Assembly: GCA_963803735.1 (NCBI GenBank)
Contig: CAWDNV010000022.1
Location: 1 to 64,000, forward strand
Reading direction: 5' to 3'
DNA: 64,000 nt
From: Palsa-189 sp963803735
GTDB lineage: Bacteria; Acidobacteriota; Terriglobia; Acidiferrales; UBA7541
The notes below the pieces were generated by a model, which was given only the letters and a program-made list of their open reading frames with translations, had not been told where the DNA came from and made no database searches. Below, piece by piece: positions 35,705-45,023 of the stretch. How positions within the stretch are numbered: position 1 is the first letter of the stretch; the number at the start of each line of letters is the position of its first letter. The position numbers and the translations under genes were made by a program.

Positions 35705-35907
35705 GGTTCCGCCTTTTCCTCAATTTCGGTCCGGTCTTTCAAGGCAAATACTTCAGGGTAATCTAAGTAAAGGATACGCCGGAGGCGACCCATCGTGTGA
35801 ATCACTACGCTGGGAAATGTCCAAAGCGTGAAGCCCTGGCCGACACGCTTTTTCGCGAAGTCGAAGCGTCCTATCAGCCGCATTGCAAAGAGGATAGATA
35901 ACGACAC
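35695..35907 (-). CDS. Possible small protein upstream of the receiver-PilZ gene
   Basis: An open frame of 70 codons (or 62 from ATG 35883) ends 10 bp inside the receiver-PilZ gene, in another frame, a layout that can indicate translational coupling. No family is recognised and no convincing ribosome site is seen. Confidence 0.25.
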   Translation of the reverse strand: MSLSILFAMRLIGRFDFAKKRVGQGFTLWTFPSVVIHTMGRLRRILYLDYPEVFALKDRTEIEEKAEPCR

Positions 35908-36033
35908 ATAGCGACCAACCGGCGAAGATTGTCGCCGCGAGCTTACTAGAAAGCACGGTACACTCTGAAGGTCACACGCCGGTCAAGTAATTCAAGCTGG
36001 TCGAGCGGGTATCCGACTAGCTTAGGAAATGAA
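35705..36033. other. Intergenic region between divergent genes
   Basis: Separates the receiver-PilZ gene (-) and the GT87 gene (+), so it should hold two promoters. Apart from the doubtful small frame on the minus strand I see no conserved site or repeat. Confidence 0.4.
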
Positions 36034-37302
36034 TTGCGCTTGAGCCGAAACCTTGGATTGCTCTTACTCGTGGTTGCCCTGGCCCTGGTCGTATTTTTAT
36101 CCAAGCCCACCGCTCATTCGGTGGATTTCCTGGTTTATTACCATGCGGCGAGAGTGCTGGCGGACGGCCACGGCGCGCTGTATGGCCCGCAGAGCGGCAT
36201 CGGTTGGCCGCAAATCTTTCGTTATCCGCCCTTATTTCTTCTCGTGTTTCTCCCCTTCGCGCTGCTGCCTCTGAAGGCGGCCCTGGTCCTGTGGGTAGCA
36301 TTGAAATGCGCCGCGCTGTTTTTTGTGGTGAAGGCGTTGGCGGTCCAAACCGAGTTTCCGCGAACCGGATGGTGGTGGCTGATTCCCGTATGCGTTTGTG
36401 GCGGATTCATTGTGCAGGAGTTCCGGTTCGGAAACGCTCAGTTCCTGATTTTTGTGCTCGTGGCGGCGGCCCTTTGGAGCCTGCGGCAACGCCCGGTTTT
36501 GTCGGCTTTTCTGCTGGGGCTCGCAGTGAGCCTGAAAGTTTGGCCGCTGTTTTTTCTGCCCTACGTAGCCGCGCGGCGACATATGCGCGTGGCGTTTCTG
36601 ACTGGGGCGTTCGTCATCGGACTGACGCTTTTGCCGGCGGTCCATTTTGGCTGGCGGGGCAATATTGCGCTGCTGCGGCAATGGACTGCGCAGGAGTGGG
36701 GAACGGGCAGCCTTGGCCAGCAGGCGTGGTTCCCAAGCCAGTCGCTCGGCGGTGTATTGCAGCGATACCTTACGGCGATGGATTTTTCGAACTGGCCCGA
36801 TCCGAATTATCCGCACGTCAATTTCGTCGCTATGGACCCTCGCATCGTGCGGGTCATCTGGATGCTGCTGACCGTGGTCGGCTATGGCGGTTTGCTGTTG
36901 TTGGCCCGGGCGGCGCCCGCCCGTCTTGACTCGCTAACAGACGCGCTATCGTTCTGCGCGCTGCCACTTCTGCAGCCGTTTGCGTACCGCCCCGAGATGG
37001 TTGTCTTGCTATGGCCCGCAATGACGGCCGGTGCGCTTTTGGCGCGCCGGGAAGCGCTCCCGAAATGGCCGAGATTTCTTCTATGGGCCGCGGTGCTGCT
37101 CGAAGCGCTTGAGCCGCTGACTCCGGGATCACAGATGCAGCGCTTCTTTCAGGCCGCAGGTGTCGATTGCTGGGCTACGTGCCTTCTGGCCGCTGGACTC
37201 CTGGCCGTTTGGCTGCGATCGCGCCGGGCGGAAGATCCGGCACGAACGAGTAGTCGCTCATTTGAAGTATCGGCTGCCCCGGTTGCCGGACCAGGCGGAT
37301 GA
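36034..37302 (+). CDS. Membrane glycosyltransferase, GT87 family (DUF2029)
   Basis: 422 residues from TTG 36034, with AGGA 6 bases upstream. About ten membrane segments. The early VDFLVYYHAARVLADGHGALYG and IFRYPPLFLLVFLPFALL pattern is typical of polyprenyl-phosphate-mannose-dependent GT87 enzymes, with the catalytic Asp in the VDF region. GT87 enzymes add mannose or related sugars outside the membrane. The GT2-GtrA gene, convergent downstream, could supply the lipid-linked sugar donor. The acceptor is not known. Confidence 0.8.
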   Translation: MRLSRNLGLLLLVVALALVVFLSKPTAHSVDFLVYYHAARVLADGHGALYGPQSGIGWPQIFRYPPLFLLVFLPFALLPLKAALVLWVALKCAALFFVVKALAVQTEFPRTGWWWLIPVCVCGGFIVQEFRFGNAQFLIFVLVAAALWSLRQRPVLSAFLLGLAVSLKVWPLFFLPYVAARRHMRVAFLTGAFVIGLTLLPAVHFGWRGNIALLRQWTAQEWGTGSLGQQAWFPSQSLGGVLQRYLTAMDFSNWPDPNYPHVNFVAMDPRIVRVIWMLLTVVGYGGLLLLARAAPARLDSLTDALSFCALPLLQPFAYRPEMVVLLWPAMTAGALLARREALPKWPRFLLWAAVLLEALEPLTPGSQMQRFFQAAGVDCWATCLLAAGLLAVWLRSRRAEDPARTSSRSFEVSAAPVAGPGG

Positions 37303-37361
37303 CAGCTTGCGGTTTTCTGGATGCAATCGGTCGGAGGCTGGATCGTTAGGCCGGGATATGT

Positions 37362-38606
37362 TTAGCTTTGTTCTTTCTCTCGTCGCCACGTAAAAACTGT
37401 ATTCACTCCATAATTCCACACCGAGCTCACCGCAACCCCGCAAATCGCAGCAAACCACCAGATCACATGCGACCGAAAGAGGGAATCGGCAACGCTCAGA
37501 TTGATCAACGCGCCCAATGCACAGGCCGCATAGAAAGTTAGCAAGCCAGTTAAGATGTGCCAGCCTCTGAGCCTCTTGTCTCGAAATGTCAGCACGTTAT
37601 TCAGCAGAAAGTTCAAGGTCATTGCGAAAAATGTCGCTACCCCTTGGGCTTCGACAAATCCAATTTTGGTCCGATGATAAAGCAGGTTGAGAATCCCGAG
37701 GTGAAAGATCAGGCCAATCGACCCGACCAGCGCAAAAATCGCAAATCTTGTCGGCAGAACTCTACCTAGTGTTTTATCGAGGAGCAGATACAAATATTCC
37801 GCTTCCACCCGCGTGTCGAGCTTGCTTTCGCCCCAATGCCGTTTGCGAAATTCGTATGGCTCCTCGCCGATCCGGATAGGTTCCCGGCTCGTAGCGAGCA
37901 AATCGACCAGGATTTTGAATCCGGTGCCGCTCAAACGCGGTGCCACTCGCCTGAAAAAGCCCGCATCGACCAAAAAGAAGCCGCTCATTGCATCCGTTAC
38001 TTCATACCGGCAAACGAACCGGCTGATCCGCGTGCCCAGCCGGCTCAGCCGAATCCGATGCTTCGGGAATTCGCCTGCATTTCCGTCGCGAAGCGCGCGG
38101 CTCGCGATGACGATGTCGAGTTTTTCAGCTTTGATTCGTTCCAGCATTCTTGGCAGAAGCTTTTCGTCGTGCTGCAGATCCGCGTCCAGAATGGCGACGT
38201 AAGGCGCCGCCGTCGCCAGCATCCCCTCGATACAGGCCGAGGCGAGGCCGCGGCGTCCTATGCGTTCGATCACCCGAACGCGGCGATTTGTTTGCGCCAC
38301 CTCTCGCACTGCGTCGGCTGTGCCGTCCGCGGAGTGATCGTCCACAAAAATTACTTCCCATTCGATATCTGTGAGGGCCTTCGCCAGAGCGCTTAACATG
38401 GGACGGACGTTCCCGCGCTCGTTATAGGTGGGGATAACTACCGCCAACTCGACCGGAATCTCCGGAGATCTGGCCGCATCGAGACGCTCGCCGTCACCTT
38501 CCTCTGCCACAGCATTGGGGGCGCCTGAGGACCCCCTATGCGGGAGAAGTTGCGCGAGGAGTTGCTCGGCCCTTTCGACCCGTGACACTTTAAGAGGAGT
38601 ATCCAT
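37362..38606 (-). CDS. GT2 glycosyltransferase fused to a GtrA domain (DPM1-like)
   Basis: About 414 residues. ATG 38606 is preferred over GTG 38612. An N-terminal GT2 domain shows LAVVIPTYNERGNV, VIFVDDHSADGTAD and VAILDADLQHD (DxD region), as in dolichyl-phosphate mannose synthases. From about residue 290 a GtrA-like four-helix domain follows (FAIFALVGSIGLIFHLGILN, then FFAMTLNFLLNNVLTF). It makes polyprenyl-phosphate sugar at the inner membrane and may flip it. It is convergent with the GT87 gene. Confidence 0.9.
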   Translation of the reverse strand: MDTPLKVSRVERAEQLLAQLLPHRGSSGAPNAVAEEGDGERLDAARSPEIPVELAVVIPTYNERGNVRPMLSALAKALTDIEWEVIFVDDHSADGTADAVREVAQTNRRVRVIERIGRRGLASACIEGMLATAAPYVAILDADLQHDEKLLPRMLERIKAEKLDIVIASRALRDGNAGEFPKHRIRLSRLGTRISRFVCRYEVTDAMSGFFLVDAGFFRRVAPRLSGTGFKILVDLLATSREPIRIGEEPYEFRKRHWGESKLDTRVEAEYLYLLLDKTLGRVLPTRFAIFALVGSIGLIFHLGILNLLYHRTKIGFVEAQGVATFFAMTLNFLLNNVLTFRDKRLRGWHILTGLLTFYAACALGALINLSVADSLFRSHVIWWFAAICGVAVSSVWNYGVNTVFTWRREKEQS

Positions 38607-38779
38607 TCGCACTGAACAATTTAGTTTCGATCCAGCGTGCTTCCCTTAAGCATCGTACGCTTCCCGGGATTTAGAACAAAACAATTACCGCCGATGGCGT
38701 TATTGGCAGACACCATGGCTTCATCCGGCAATTTCGGCCGCCCGCGGCAGAGGCGCGAATGCGTCGCGGCAATCCGTGG

Positions 38780-38818
38780 CGGCAGCACGTGACGGCAGCA
38801 CGTGACGGCAGCACACCA
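38780..38818. repeat. 13-bp tandem repeat, three copies
   Basis: CGGCAGCACGTGA units start at 38780, 38793 and 38806; the third diverges at its 3' end. It lies just downstream of the HbpS-like gene in the spacer to the GT2 gene. Confidence 0.65.
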
Positions 38819-38828
38819 CACAGACGCG

Positions 38829-39353
38829 CTATCGTGAAGTCGAAGACATCGCTTGGCCCTTGAACACCGCGTCGATCGCCGCCTGCGCGCATTTCTCGCC
38901 GTCGGCGCCCGAGACGCCCATCGCTCCTACCACCTGGCCGTCGACGGTGATGGGAAGCGCGCCGGGTTGCGGGAAGTCGCGCATGAAGGTCGGCGCCAGA
39001 TTTTCGCCGCTGCGCACCATCTTGTTTGTCTCCGAAGTAGCGCGCCTCCAGCGCAACGCCGACTTGGCTTTCAGCAGCGCCGTGTCGATCGCGTTCATCG
39101 GCGCGCCCTCCATGGCGTGCGATTCAACCAGGTTCCCGCCCCAATCCAGAATCGCTATCGCCACCGTTTGCTTGTTCTGTTGCGCCCAGGCCGAACACGC
39201 GTCCACCAAAGCGCGTGCGCCGGCGCTCGAGATGATCTTGATATCTCTCGTTGCCTGCTTGGCCGGCGCAGAGGACGCCTGAGCGTGCGATTGCATGGGT
39301 ACCCACAGAGCCAATCCAACGATGGTCATTGAAATCATGATAATTTTCTTCAT
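38829..39353 (-). CDS. Secreted GlcG/HbpS-family heme-binding protein
   Basis: 174 residues. ATG 39353 with GAGGAGG upstream. Signal peptide (IIMISMTIVGLALWVPMQSHA), then the GlcG/HbpS domain: AGARALVDACSAWAQQN, VAIAILDWGGNLVESHAM, DTALLKAKSALRWRRAT, and VVGAMGVSGADGEKCAQAAI. HbpS family members bind heme or degradation products outside the cell. With P460 and other heme proteins nearby, heme or iron handling is a fair guess, but no operon links them. Confidence 0.8.
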   Translation of the reverse strand: MKKIIMISMTIVGLALWVPMQSHAQASSAPAKQATRDIKIISSAGARALVDACSAWAQQNKQTVAIAILDWGGNLVESHAMEGAPMNAIDTALLKAKSALRWRRATSETNKMVRSGENLAPTFMRDFPQPGALPITVDGQVVGAMGVSGADGEKCAQAAIDAVFKGQAMSSTSR

Positions 39354-39934
39354 CTCATCCTCCTCAAAGCTCTAGCTTCGTGCTGCGTCAATCCTGCCGA
39401 CCAGCACCTCGATCTCGCTGCCAGAGCAAGCGCGAAGTACACTCCTCGCAGGATCTCTGCCTACGCCTGGATTTTCCCTTTGGACGGCCGAAGCTGCGCC
39501 CGAATATACACCACATCCGCCTTGCCGTCGTCGCGTCCCTTGCGGTGTCCGTGCGGGTCGTTGTAGCGGGATCTGAGAACCCTAGAAATCTTCCCAGTTT
39601 CCGGCGGTGGGTCTGTTTCCGAGAGGATCTGCCAGCTCAACCGGTCGATGCAACACCGTCCAATTAGTTGACCGGACAATACTTCACCCCGGAGCGCCGA
39701 TCTGTCTGGCTCTATTCAATCAGACCTATACAGGGGTAGTGTTTTTTTGAATCAACCCTCGCGACCGACTTTCGCCCTGAGAACTCCTGCAAATAGACGG
39801 GTCGAGCAAGTGTTGCGCTGATCCATTGAGACCACCGCACTTATGGGGACTATGCTTGCAGGTCCTCAGATCGAAGCCCAGGGGAAAAAATGAATCGGTG
39901 CAGTATGTTTTCTCCCGGGAACCGAAGCTAATGG
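39354..39934. other. Gene-poor stretch
   Basis: About 580 bp between two minus-strand genes. Short frames occur on both strands at 39380-39679 but lack ribosome sites and recognised motifs. I see no repeat or RNA. It may contain the promoter of the HbpS-like gene near its left end and the 3' region of the regulator at its right. Confidence 0.4.
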
Positions 39935-40585
39935 CTATGCCTGTACTAGGTGGTTGCGGACAGCATATCGGACCAGTTCGCTTGCGCTATTACAACTGAA
40001 TTTGCGCATGAGGTCTGTGCGATACGTTTCAACGGCCTTGGTAGCCAGGCCAAGCAGAGCAACGACTTGTTTAATGGTCTTGCCTTCCACTAACAGTTGC
40101 AGGATTTCTCTCTCTTTTGCGGTTAACGCCTGAGGATAGCCTTCTGGTGTTGACGGCCGTTTTCCTGTGAATTCGTCAAGAATGATTTGGGCAGCCTTCT
40201 GCGTGAAAAATGTCTGGCCGTTCAGCAGGGCTCGCACGGCGCGGACGATATCACGCCCCGCGTCTGCCTTCAGGACATATCCTTGTGCTCCAGCGTTCAC
40301 CGCCTTCTGCATCGCCAGTTCGGAATCGTGCATGGTAAAAATCAGGATTTTGGTAGGCGGATTGAGCTTCAGCATTTGCTTCGCGGCATCGAGACCATTC
40401 AACGAGGGCATAGTGATGTCGACTATGGCTATATCTGGCTTCAACTCACTAGCCTTTTCAACGGCATCCCTGCCATCCGTGGCTTCTGCGACGAGTTCCC
40501 ATTGTGGCTGCTCCTGGATAAGTGAGCGAAGTCCATGCCGAACGACTTCATGATCATCTGCGACAAGTATTCGTGCTGGGCACAT
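39935..40585 (-). CDS. NarL/FixJ-type response regulator
   Basis: 216 residues from ATG 40585 (GGAG 8 bases upstream; GTG 40591 is also in frame). Receiver with all key residues: ILVADDHEVVR, AIVDITMPS (phospho-acceptor Asp), LIFTMHD and YVLKAD. LuxR-type helix-turn-helix at the C-terminus (LTAKEREILQLLVEGKTIKQ, then ATKAVETYRTDLMRKF). No cognate kinase is adjacent. Unlike the regulator at 25440 its receiver is intact. Confidence 0.9.
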   Translation of the reverse strand: MCPARILVADDHEVVRHGLRSLIQEQPQWELVAEATDGRDAVEKASELKPDIAIVDITMPSLNGLDAAKQMLKLNPPTKILIFTMHDSELAMQKAVNAGAQGYVLKADAGRDIVRAVRALLNGQTFFTQKAAQIILDEFTGKRPSTPEGYPQALTAKEREILQLLVEGKTIKQVVALLGLATKAVETYRTDLMRKFSCNSASELVRYAVRNHLVQA

Positions 40586-40831
40586 GAACACTCTCCGTGG
40601 ACGAAACCGATGACTATAAAATTGTCAGGCGCAATATGTCGGTAACCATTCTAACCAACAATCCGTGAGATTGTGTAGGAGATGCCGTGCGGGTACTTAC
40701 GCGAACCTCTGGCTTCGCCCGGATCAGGCGCTTGGACGCCATCATAGGCTGCCACAAAACGGGGAGGGGGCGCCATCGGCTTCAGCAACCCAGTGCGGTC
40801 TAAAGCGGCTGCGCGTTCGGGAGGGAATGGG

Positions 40832-41431
40832 CTAAGGTGCAGCGTTTTCCGCGGCGGTGCGATAGGTGCCGAATTTTTTCGCCACTTCCTTCAACGTGGG
40901 ATAAAACTGCACGAAGGTGTGTTCGACCGCGGCATGATCTTCGTGGCATTGCCAGCACGCGGCTTTCGGATTTGCTGCAGCAGTTTTTGCGTCGGCTCCA
41001 AAATTGAAATACGCCCACTTTTCGGGGAATCGGCTTTCATCTTTCACTTCCACGCCGATACCCACGAATTCAGTTTGGAAATGGCCCGTCTTGTTTATGG
41101 AGCCATTGGTTTCCGACTGTCGCTCCTCGACAACAAAGATGGATTTCTCCGGCCACTTTCCGGTGGTCAGGAATTGACGGTAGCTCCACTGTGGAACGAA
41201 TACATTCGTGAACATCTCGCGTCCGTTGGCGGAAGGGGCGTAGTTCATTCCCAACCCGGAAGAAAGAAAGATCCATTCCCGGTAGTTTTCAGGCCGGATC
41301 AGACTCTGTCCGGTGTATCGAGGGATTGGATTATCAGCTTGAGGCTTGGCGGACAGAGCTTGGGGCTTTGCGGACGGGGCAACGAAACAAAGCGCCAGAA
41401 CCAAGCTCAAAAAGATTGCGTGCTTCGCCAT
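40832..41431 (-). CDS. Cytochrome P460
   Basis: 199 residues from ATG 41431, chosen for its ribosome site (GAGGC) and signal peptide (IFLSLVLALCFVAPSAKPQA). The heme motif CWQCHEDHAAVEHTFVQFYP near the C-terminus, the YREWIFLSSGLGMNY region and FTNVFVPQWSYRQFL are typical of P460. In known members a Lys crosslinks the heme and the enzyme oxidises hydroxylamine or nitric oxide; which Lys would do so here is not evident. No nitrogen-cycle genes are adjacent, so a nitric oxide detoxification role is only a possibility. Confidence 0.88.
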   Translation of the reverse strand: MAKHAIFLSLVLALCFVAPSAKPQALSAKPQADNPIPRYTGQSLIRPENYREWIFLSSGLGMNYAPSANGREMFTNVFVPQWSYRQFLTTGKWPEKSIFVVEERQSETNGSINKTGHFQTEFVGIGVEVKDESRFPEKWAYFNFGADAKTAAANPKAACWQCHEDHAAVEHTFVQFYPTLKEVAKKFGTYRTAAENAAP

Positions 41432-41717
41432 TTTGCCTCGTACCGAAGCAGCGCCCGCGGCCAACGCTCTTCTGGTATTGGGGATTATATAGCGAACCGC
41501 CGTGCCTGACTCATTGCGATCATCCGTGCCCCATCGCCGATGCCCCATCACCATGATTGATTTTGATGGGCCGGGGCGCGTATAACTGATCAGCAGCAAG
41601 AGGCGAATATGGCCCAGTGCCATTTCGACGCGTATTGCTGGTCGACGTATCCCCTGAGTCCGGCTCCGGCGTTAACAAATACGGGCGTGGTTCGACAATG
41701 CGAGGAGGTCTGAGGTC

Positions 41718-43904
41718 ATGAGCAAGAGATCTTTCTCTCGATTTTTGTATTCGGGAATGGTGATCGTACTTGGCGTGGTTTTGGCGGCTACGCTGGGCGG
41801 AGTGCGCGCGGCCCAGACGAAGGGCGGAACTCTGCACGTCGGCAATACCGACATCGGCGGCGTGGTGACGAGCCCCAAGGGGCCCGAGGCTGGCGTGTGG
41901 GTGATCGCGGAAACCGCGGAGCTGCCCACGAAATTGGTAAAAATCGTCGTCACCGACGATCAGGGACGCTACCTTGTGCCGGATCTTCCCAAGGCGAATT
42001 ACGACGTATGGGTTCGCGGCTATGGTCTGGTGGATTCGCCGAAATCCAAAGGCACGCCGGGCATGACCATGAACCTCAAGGCGGTGCCGGCGCCGGACAA
42101 GAAAGCTGCCATTGACTACTATCCCGCGCTGTACTGGTTCTCGTTGCTGCAAATTCCGCCCAAGAGCGACTTCCCCGGCACGGGGCCGAGCGGGAACGGT
42201 ATTTCTTCCAGCATCAAGAGCCAGGGGCAATGGATTCGCGAGATCGTGAACACCGACGGCTGCACCGGCTGCCATCAGATGGGTGACAAGGCCACACGCG
42301 AGATTCCCGACAGCATCATGCATCACGCAAAGGACTCCAAGGCTGCGTGGGTGCGGCGCATTGAGTCCGGCCAGGCCGGCCCGCAGATGGCTTCACGCTT
42401 CAACCAGGTTGGCTCTAATCGCGCTGCCGCGATGTACGCGGACTGGAGCGACCGGATCGCCAAAGGAGAGCTGCCGGATGCCGCTCCGTCGCGTCCTCAG
42501 GGCAAGGAGCGGAACGTCGTGGTGACGATGTGGGATTGGGCAGATCCTAAAGTCTATCTGCATGACGACATTTCCACCGACAAGCGCAATCCCACTGTGA
42601 ACGCCAACGGCCCCATCTATGGGGCGCTCGAAGAGAGCGGCGATTATCTGACCGTCGTCGATCCAATGCACACTTCGACCAGCATGATCAAGCTCAAGGT
42701 TCGCGATCCGCAGACGCCGAGTTCCGGGGATATGCCGCCAATGGCGCCTTCGCCATTCTGGGGCGACGAAACGATTTGGAACAGCAAGACGACCGTTCAC
42801 AGCTTTGCGATGGATAAGCAAGGCCGCGTGTGGGCCGCGGCGCGCGTCCGTAAGCCTCAGACGCCGGCATTTTGCCAAGCGGGATCGGACCAACCATCGG
42901 CGAAGTTGATGCCAATCCCTGAGGGCCAGCGCGGGCTGGAACTCTACGACCCGAAGACGAAAGAGTTGACCACGATCGATACGTGCTACACGTGGGGCCA
43001 CGTGAATTTCGATAACAACGATGTGCTCTGGTCATCGTTCGGGCCTGCGGGAATCGAGGGCTGGTTCGATACGAAGATATGGGACAAGACGCACGATGAA
43101 AAGAAGGCCCAGGGCTGGAGCGCGTTTGTGCTCGATTACAACGGAAACGGAAAGCGCGACGACTATACCGAGCCGGGTCAACCCGCCGATCCGAAGAAAG
43201 ACAAGCGCATCAACGTGACGTTCTACGGGGTTACGCCCGCGCCGGACGGTTCGGTGTGGGGAACTGCCATGGGATTCCCGGGAGCGATTGTTCGCTTCGT
43301 TCCCGGATCGCATCCTCCCGAGACGGCGTTGGCCGAATACTATGAAGTGCCTTGGAATAATCCCAAGGCTTCCGTGCAAGGCTACGCACCGCGCGGCTTG
43401 GACGTAGACAGCAAGGGCGTCGTCTGGACGGTGCTCTCGAGCGGACACTACGCGAGCTTTGACCGCAGCAAGTGCAAAGGCCCACTCAACGGCCCAACCG
43501 CGACTGGGCAGCACTGCCCCGAAGGCTGGACGCTCTATCCGTTCCCGGGTCCGAACTACAAGGGAGCGGTGGAAAACGGCAGCGCAGATTCGGCGTATTA
43601 CAACTTTGTCGACGTTTTTGACACGCTCGGCGCCGGCAAGGATACGCCGGTTGCGACCGGCAATCTCTCAGAGGGTTTGCTTGTGCTGGACAACGGCAAA
43701 TTCATAACGCTGCGTGTGCCTTACCCGATGGGCTATTACGCGAAGGGCCTGGACGGCCGAATCGATAATCCGAACGGCGGCTGGAAAGGGAAGGGCCTCT
43801 ACACGCCGATCTCCACGCGAGCGCCATTCCACATGGAGGGCGGCAAAGGAACCACTGCCAAGCTCGTGAAATTCCAGATGCGGCCCGATCCGCTCGCCAA
43901 CTGA
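41718..43904 (+). CDS. Large exported carboxypeptidase-regulatory-heme-propeller protein
   Basis: 728 residues. Strong ribosome site GAGGAGG before ATG 41718. Signal peptide, a carboxypeptidase-regulatory-like domain (GGVVTSPKGPEAGVWVIAET, then ITDDQ-like VVTDDQGRYLVPDLPKANYD), one heme c motif (CTGCHQMG) and a long propeller region (DKQGRVWAAARV, LELYDPKTKELTTIDTCYTW, DSKGVVWTVLSSGHYASFD). It is the larger relative of the gene at 32506-34194. Activity unproven in the family. It is divergent from the P460 gene, with which it may share a promoter region, and ends at a strong terminator. Confidence 0.83.
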   Translation: MSKRSFSRFLYSGMVIVLGVVLAATLGGVRAAQTKGGTLHVGNTDIGGVVTSPKGPEAGVWVIAETAELPTKLVKIVVTDDQGRYLVPDLPKANYDVWVRGYGLVDSPKSKGTPGMTMNLKAVPAPDKKAAIDYYPALYWFSLLQIPPKSDFPGTGPSGNGISSSIKSQGQWIREIVNTDGCTGCHQMGDKATREIPDSIMHHAKDSKAAWVRRIESGQAGPQMASRFNQVGSNRAAAMYADWSDRIAKGELPDAAPSRPQGKERNVVVTMWDWADPKVYLHDDISTDKRNPTVNANGPIYGALEESGDYLTVVDPMHTSTSMIKLKVRDPQTPSSGDMPPMAPSPFWGDETIWNSKTTVHSFAMDKQGRVWAAARVRKPQTPAFCQAGSDQPSAKLMPIPEGQRGLELYDPKTKELTTIDTCYTWGHVNFDNNDVLWSSFGPAGIEGWFDTKIWDKTHDEKKAQGWSAFVLDYNGNGKRDDYTEPGQPADPKKDKRINVTFYGVTPAPDGSVWGTAMGFPGAIVRFVPGSHPPETALAEYYEVPWNNPKASVQGYAPRGLDVDSKGVVWTVLSSGHYASFDRSKCKGPLNGPTATGQHCPEGWTLYPFPGPNYKGAVENGSADSAYYNFVDVFDTLGAGKDTPVATGNLSEGLLVLDNGKFITLRVPYPMGYYAKGLDGRIDNPNGGWKGKGLYTPISTRAPFHMEGGKGTTAKLVKFQMRPDPLAN

Positions 43905-43915
43905 TCATTAACGAG

Positions 43916-43959
43916 AAGTCCCAACTCCTAAGTTTCGATCTTGGGAGTTGGGACTTTTT
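43916..43959 (+). terminator. Intrinsic terminator
   Basis: A perfect 13-bp stem AAGTCCCAACTCC / GGAGTTGGGACTT with a 15-base loop is followed by a run of T. It ends the transcript of the heme-propeller gene at 43904. Confidence 0.9.
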
Positions 43960-44195
43960 CACCGAAGGTTTCAGCCCTTCTCCAGTGCACCTCGATATTT
44001 TTTGACGTGGCTTTCGTAACCTAGGCAGGTGGCTGAAAACCACCGCACGTGCGCAAAATCCACCGGACAACACCGCTGGTTCCGCATCCTTTCAGCACCT
44101 CACCGTTAGGCTAAGTTACTAACTTACAGTTACTTAGAGCACATCGCTCTGCCCGGGCACTGTTTGGCATAAGCCCTGCTGCTATTTCTTACGTT

Positions 44196-44876
44196 ATGGC
44201 ACATGCCTTCAGTGGATCGGGACAAAGCGATGGCGAGTTGCGCGAAGCCGACGCGATCATCATGGCTCGTGACGGGAACGCTCATGCCTTCGAGTGCCTC
44301 TATAGATTGCACAGCCGCCGAGTGTACAGTTTGTGTCTTCGTATGGCTGGCAATCCGGCCGAAGCGGAAGATCTAACCCAGGAAGCCTTCCTGCAACTGT
44401 TCCGCAAAGTGCATACTTTCCGGGGAGATTCGCGCTTTTCAACGTGGCTTCATCGGCTGACCGTCAATGTTGTTCTCATGAGCTTTCGCAAGAAACGGCA
44501 TTTGGAAACATCGCTCGATGCGGCGCTCGACCCGGACGAAAGTTCCGCTCCTCCCATCGAATTCGGCGTACCGGACCTCCGGCTCAACGGCATGCTGGAT
44601 CACGTGAATTTGCGCAAGGCTATCGATCAACTGCCGGATGGATACAAACAGGTTTTCATCCTCCACGACGTCCAAGGATACGAACACCAGGAGATCGCGA
44701 AGATTCTGGGATGTTCGGTCGGGAATTCCAAATCTCAGCTTTTCAAAGCGCGCTGCCGGCTTCGTGTATTACTGCAGGAAGCCCTTCGCACTCGTGCGCG
44801 GGAGAAACGCGAGGCGGTGCGCATTTCCGTCGTGCAGCATAAGCGAGAGAAGAACTTTCAGTACGCCAAAGCCTGA
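44196..44876 (+). CDS. ECF RNA polymerase sigma factor
   Basis: 226 residues. Sigma region 2 (FECLYRLHSRRVYSLCLRMA, then AEDLTQEAFLQLFRKVHTF and FSTWLHRLTVNVVL) and region 4 (LRKAIDQLPDGYKQVFILHD, GYEHQEIAKILGCSVGNSKS) are both present. Its C-terminal tail (about 30 residues, basic) is longer than usual. No anti-sigma gene follows, so control of its activity is not visible here. The 290-bp region upstream may contain its own promoter. Confidence 0.92.
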   Translation: MAHAFSGSGQSDGELREADAIIMARDGNAHAFECLYRLHSRRVYSLCLRMAGNPAEAEDLTQEAFLQLFRKVHTFRGDSRFSTWLHRLTVNVVLMSFRKKRHLETSLDAALDPDESSAPPIEFGVPDLRLNGMLDHVNLRKAIDQLPDGYKQVFILHDVQGYEHQEIAKILGCSVGNSKSQLFKARCRLRVLLQEALRTRAREKREAVRISVVQHKREKNFQYAKA

Positions 44877-45023
44877 ATAAGTTCCGGAATCGCTTCATCA
44901 GATCAGCGCCGAGCGCAGTCCTGCCCCTGCAGCGTTTGCCTCAGCCAAACGCGTCTTCCACACGACGAGAATCCCGATTGATCCTGCATTGTCACTGCGC
45001 TGTACTCGGCGTGATAATGGATC

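Noticed and set aside
39380..39679. Small genes on both strands in the gap before the NarL-type regulator
   Set aside because: No ribosome sites, no recognised motifs, and frames overlap each other on opposite strands.
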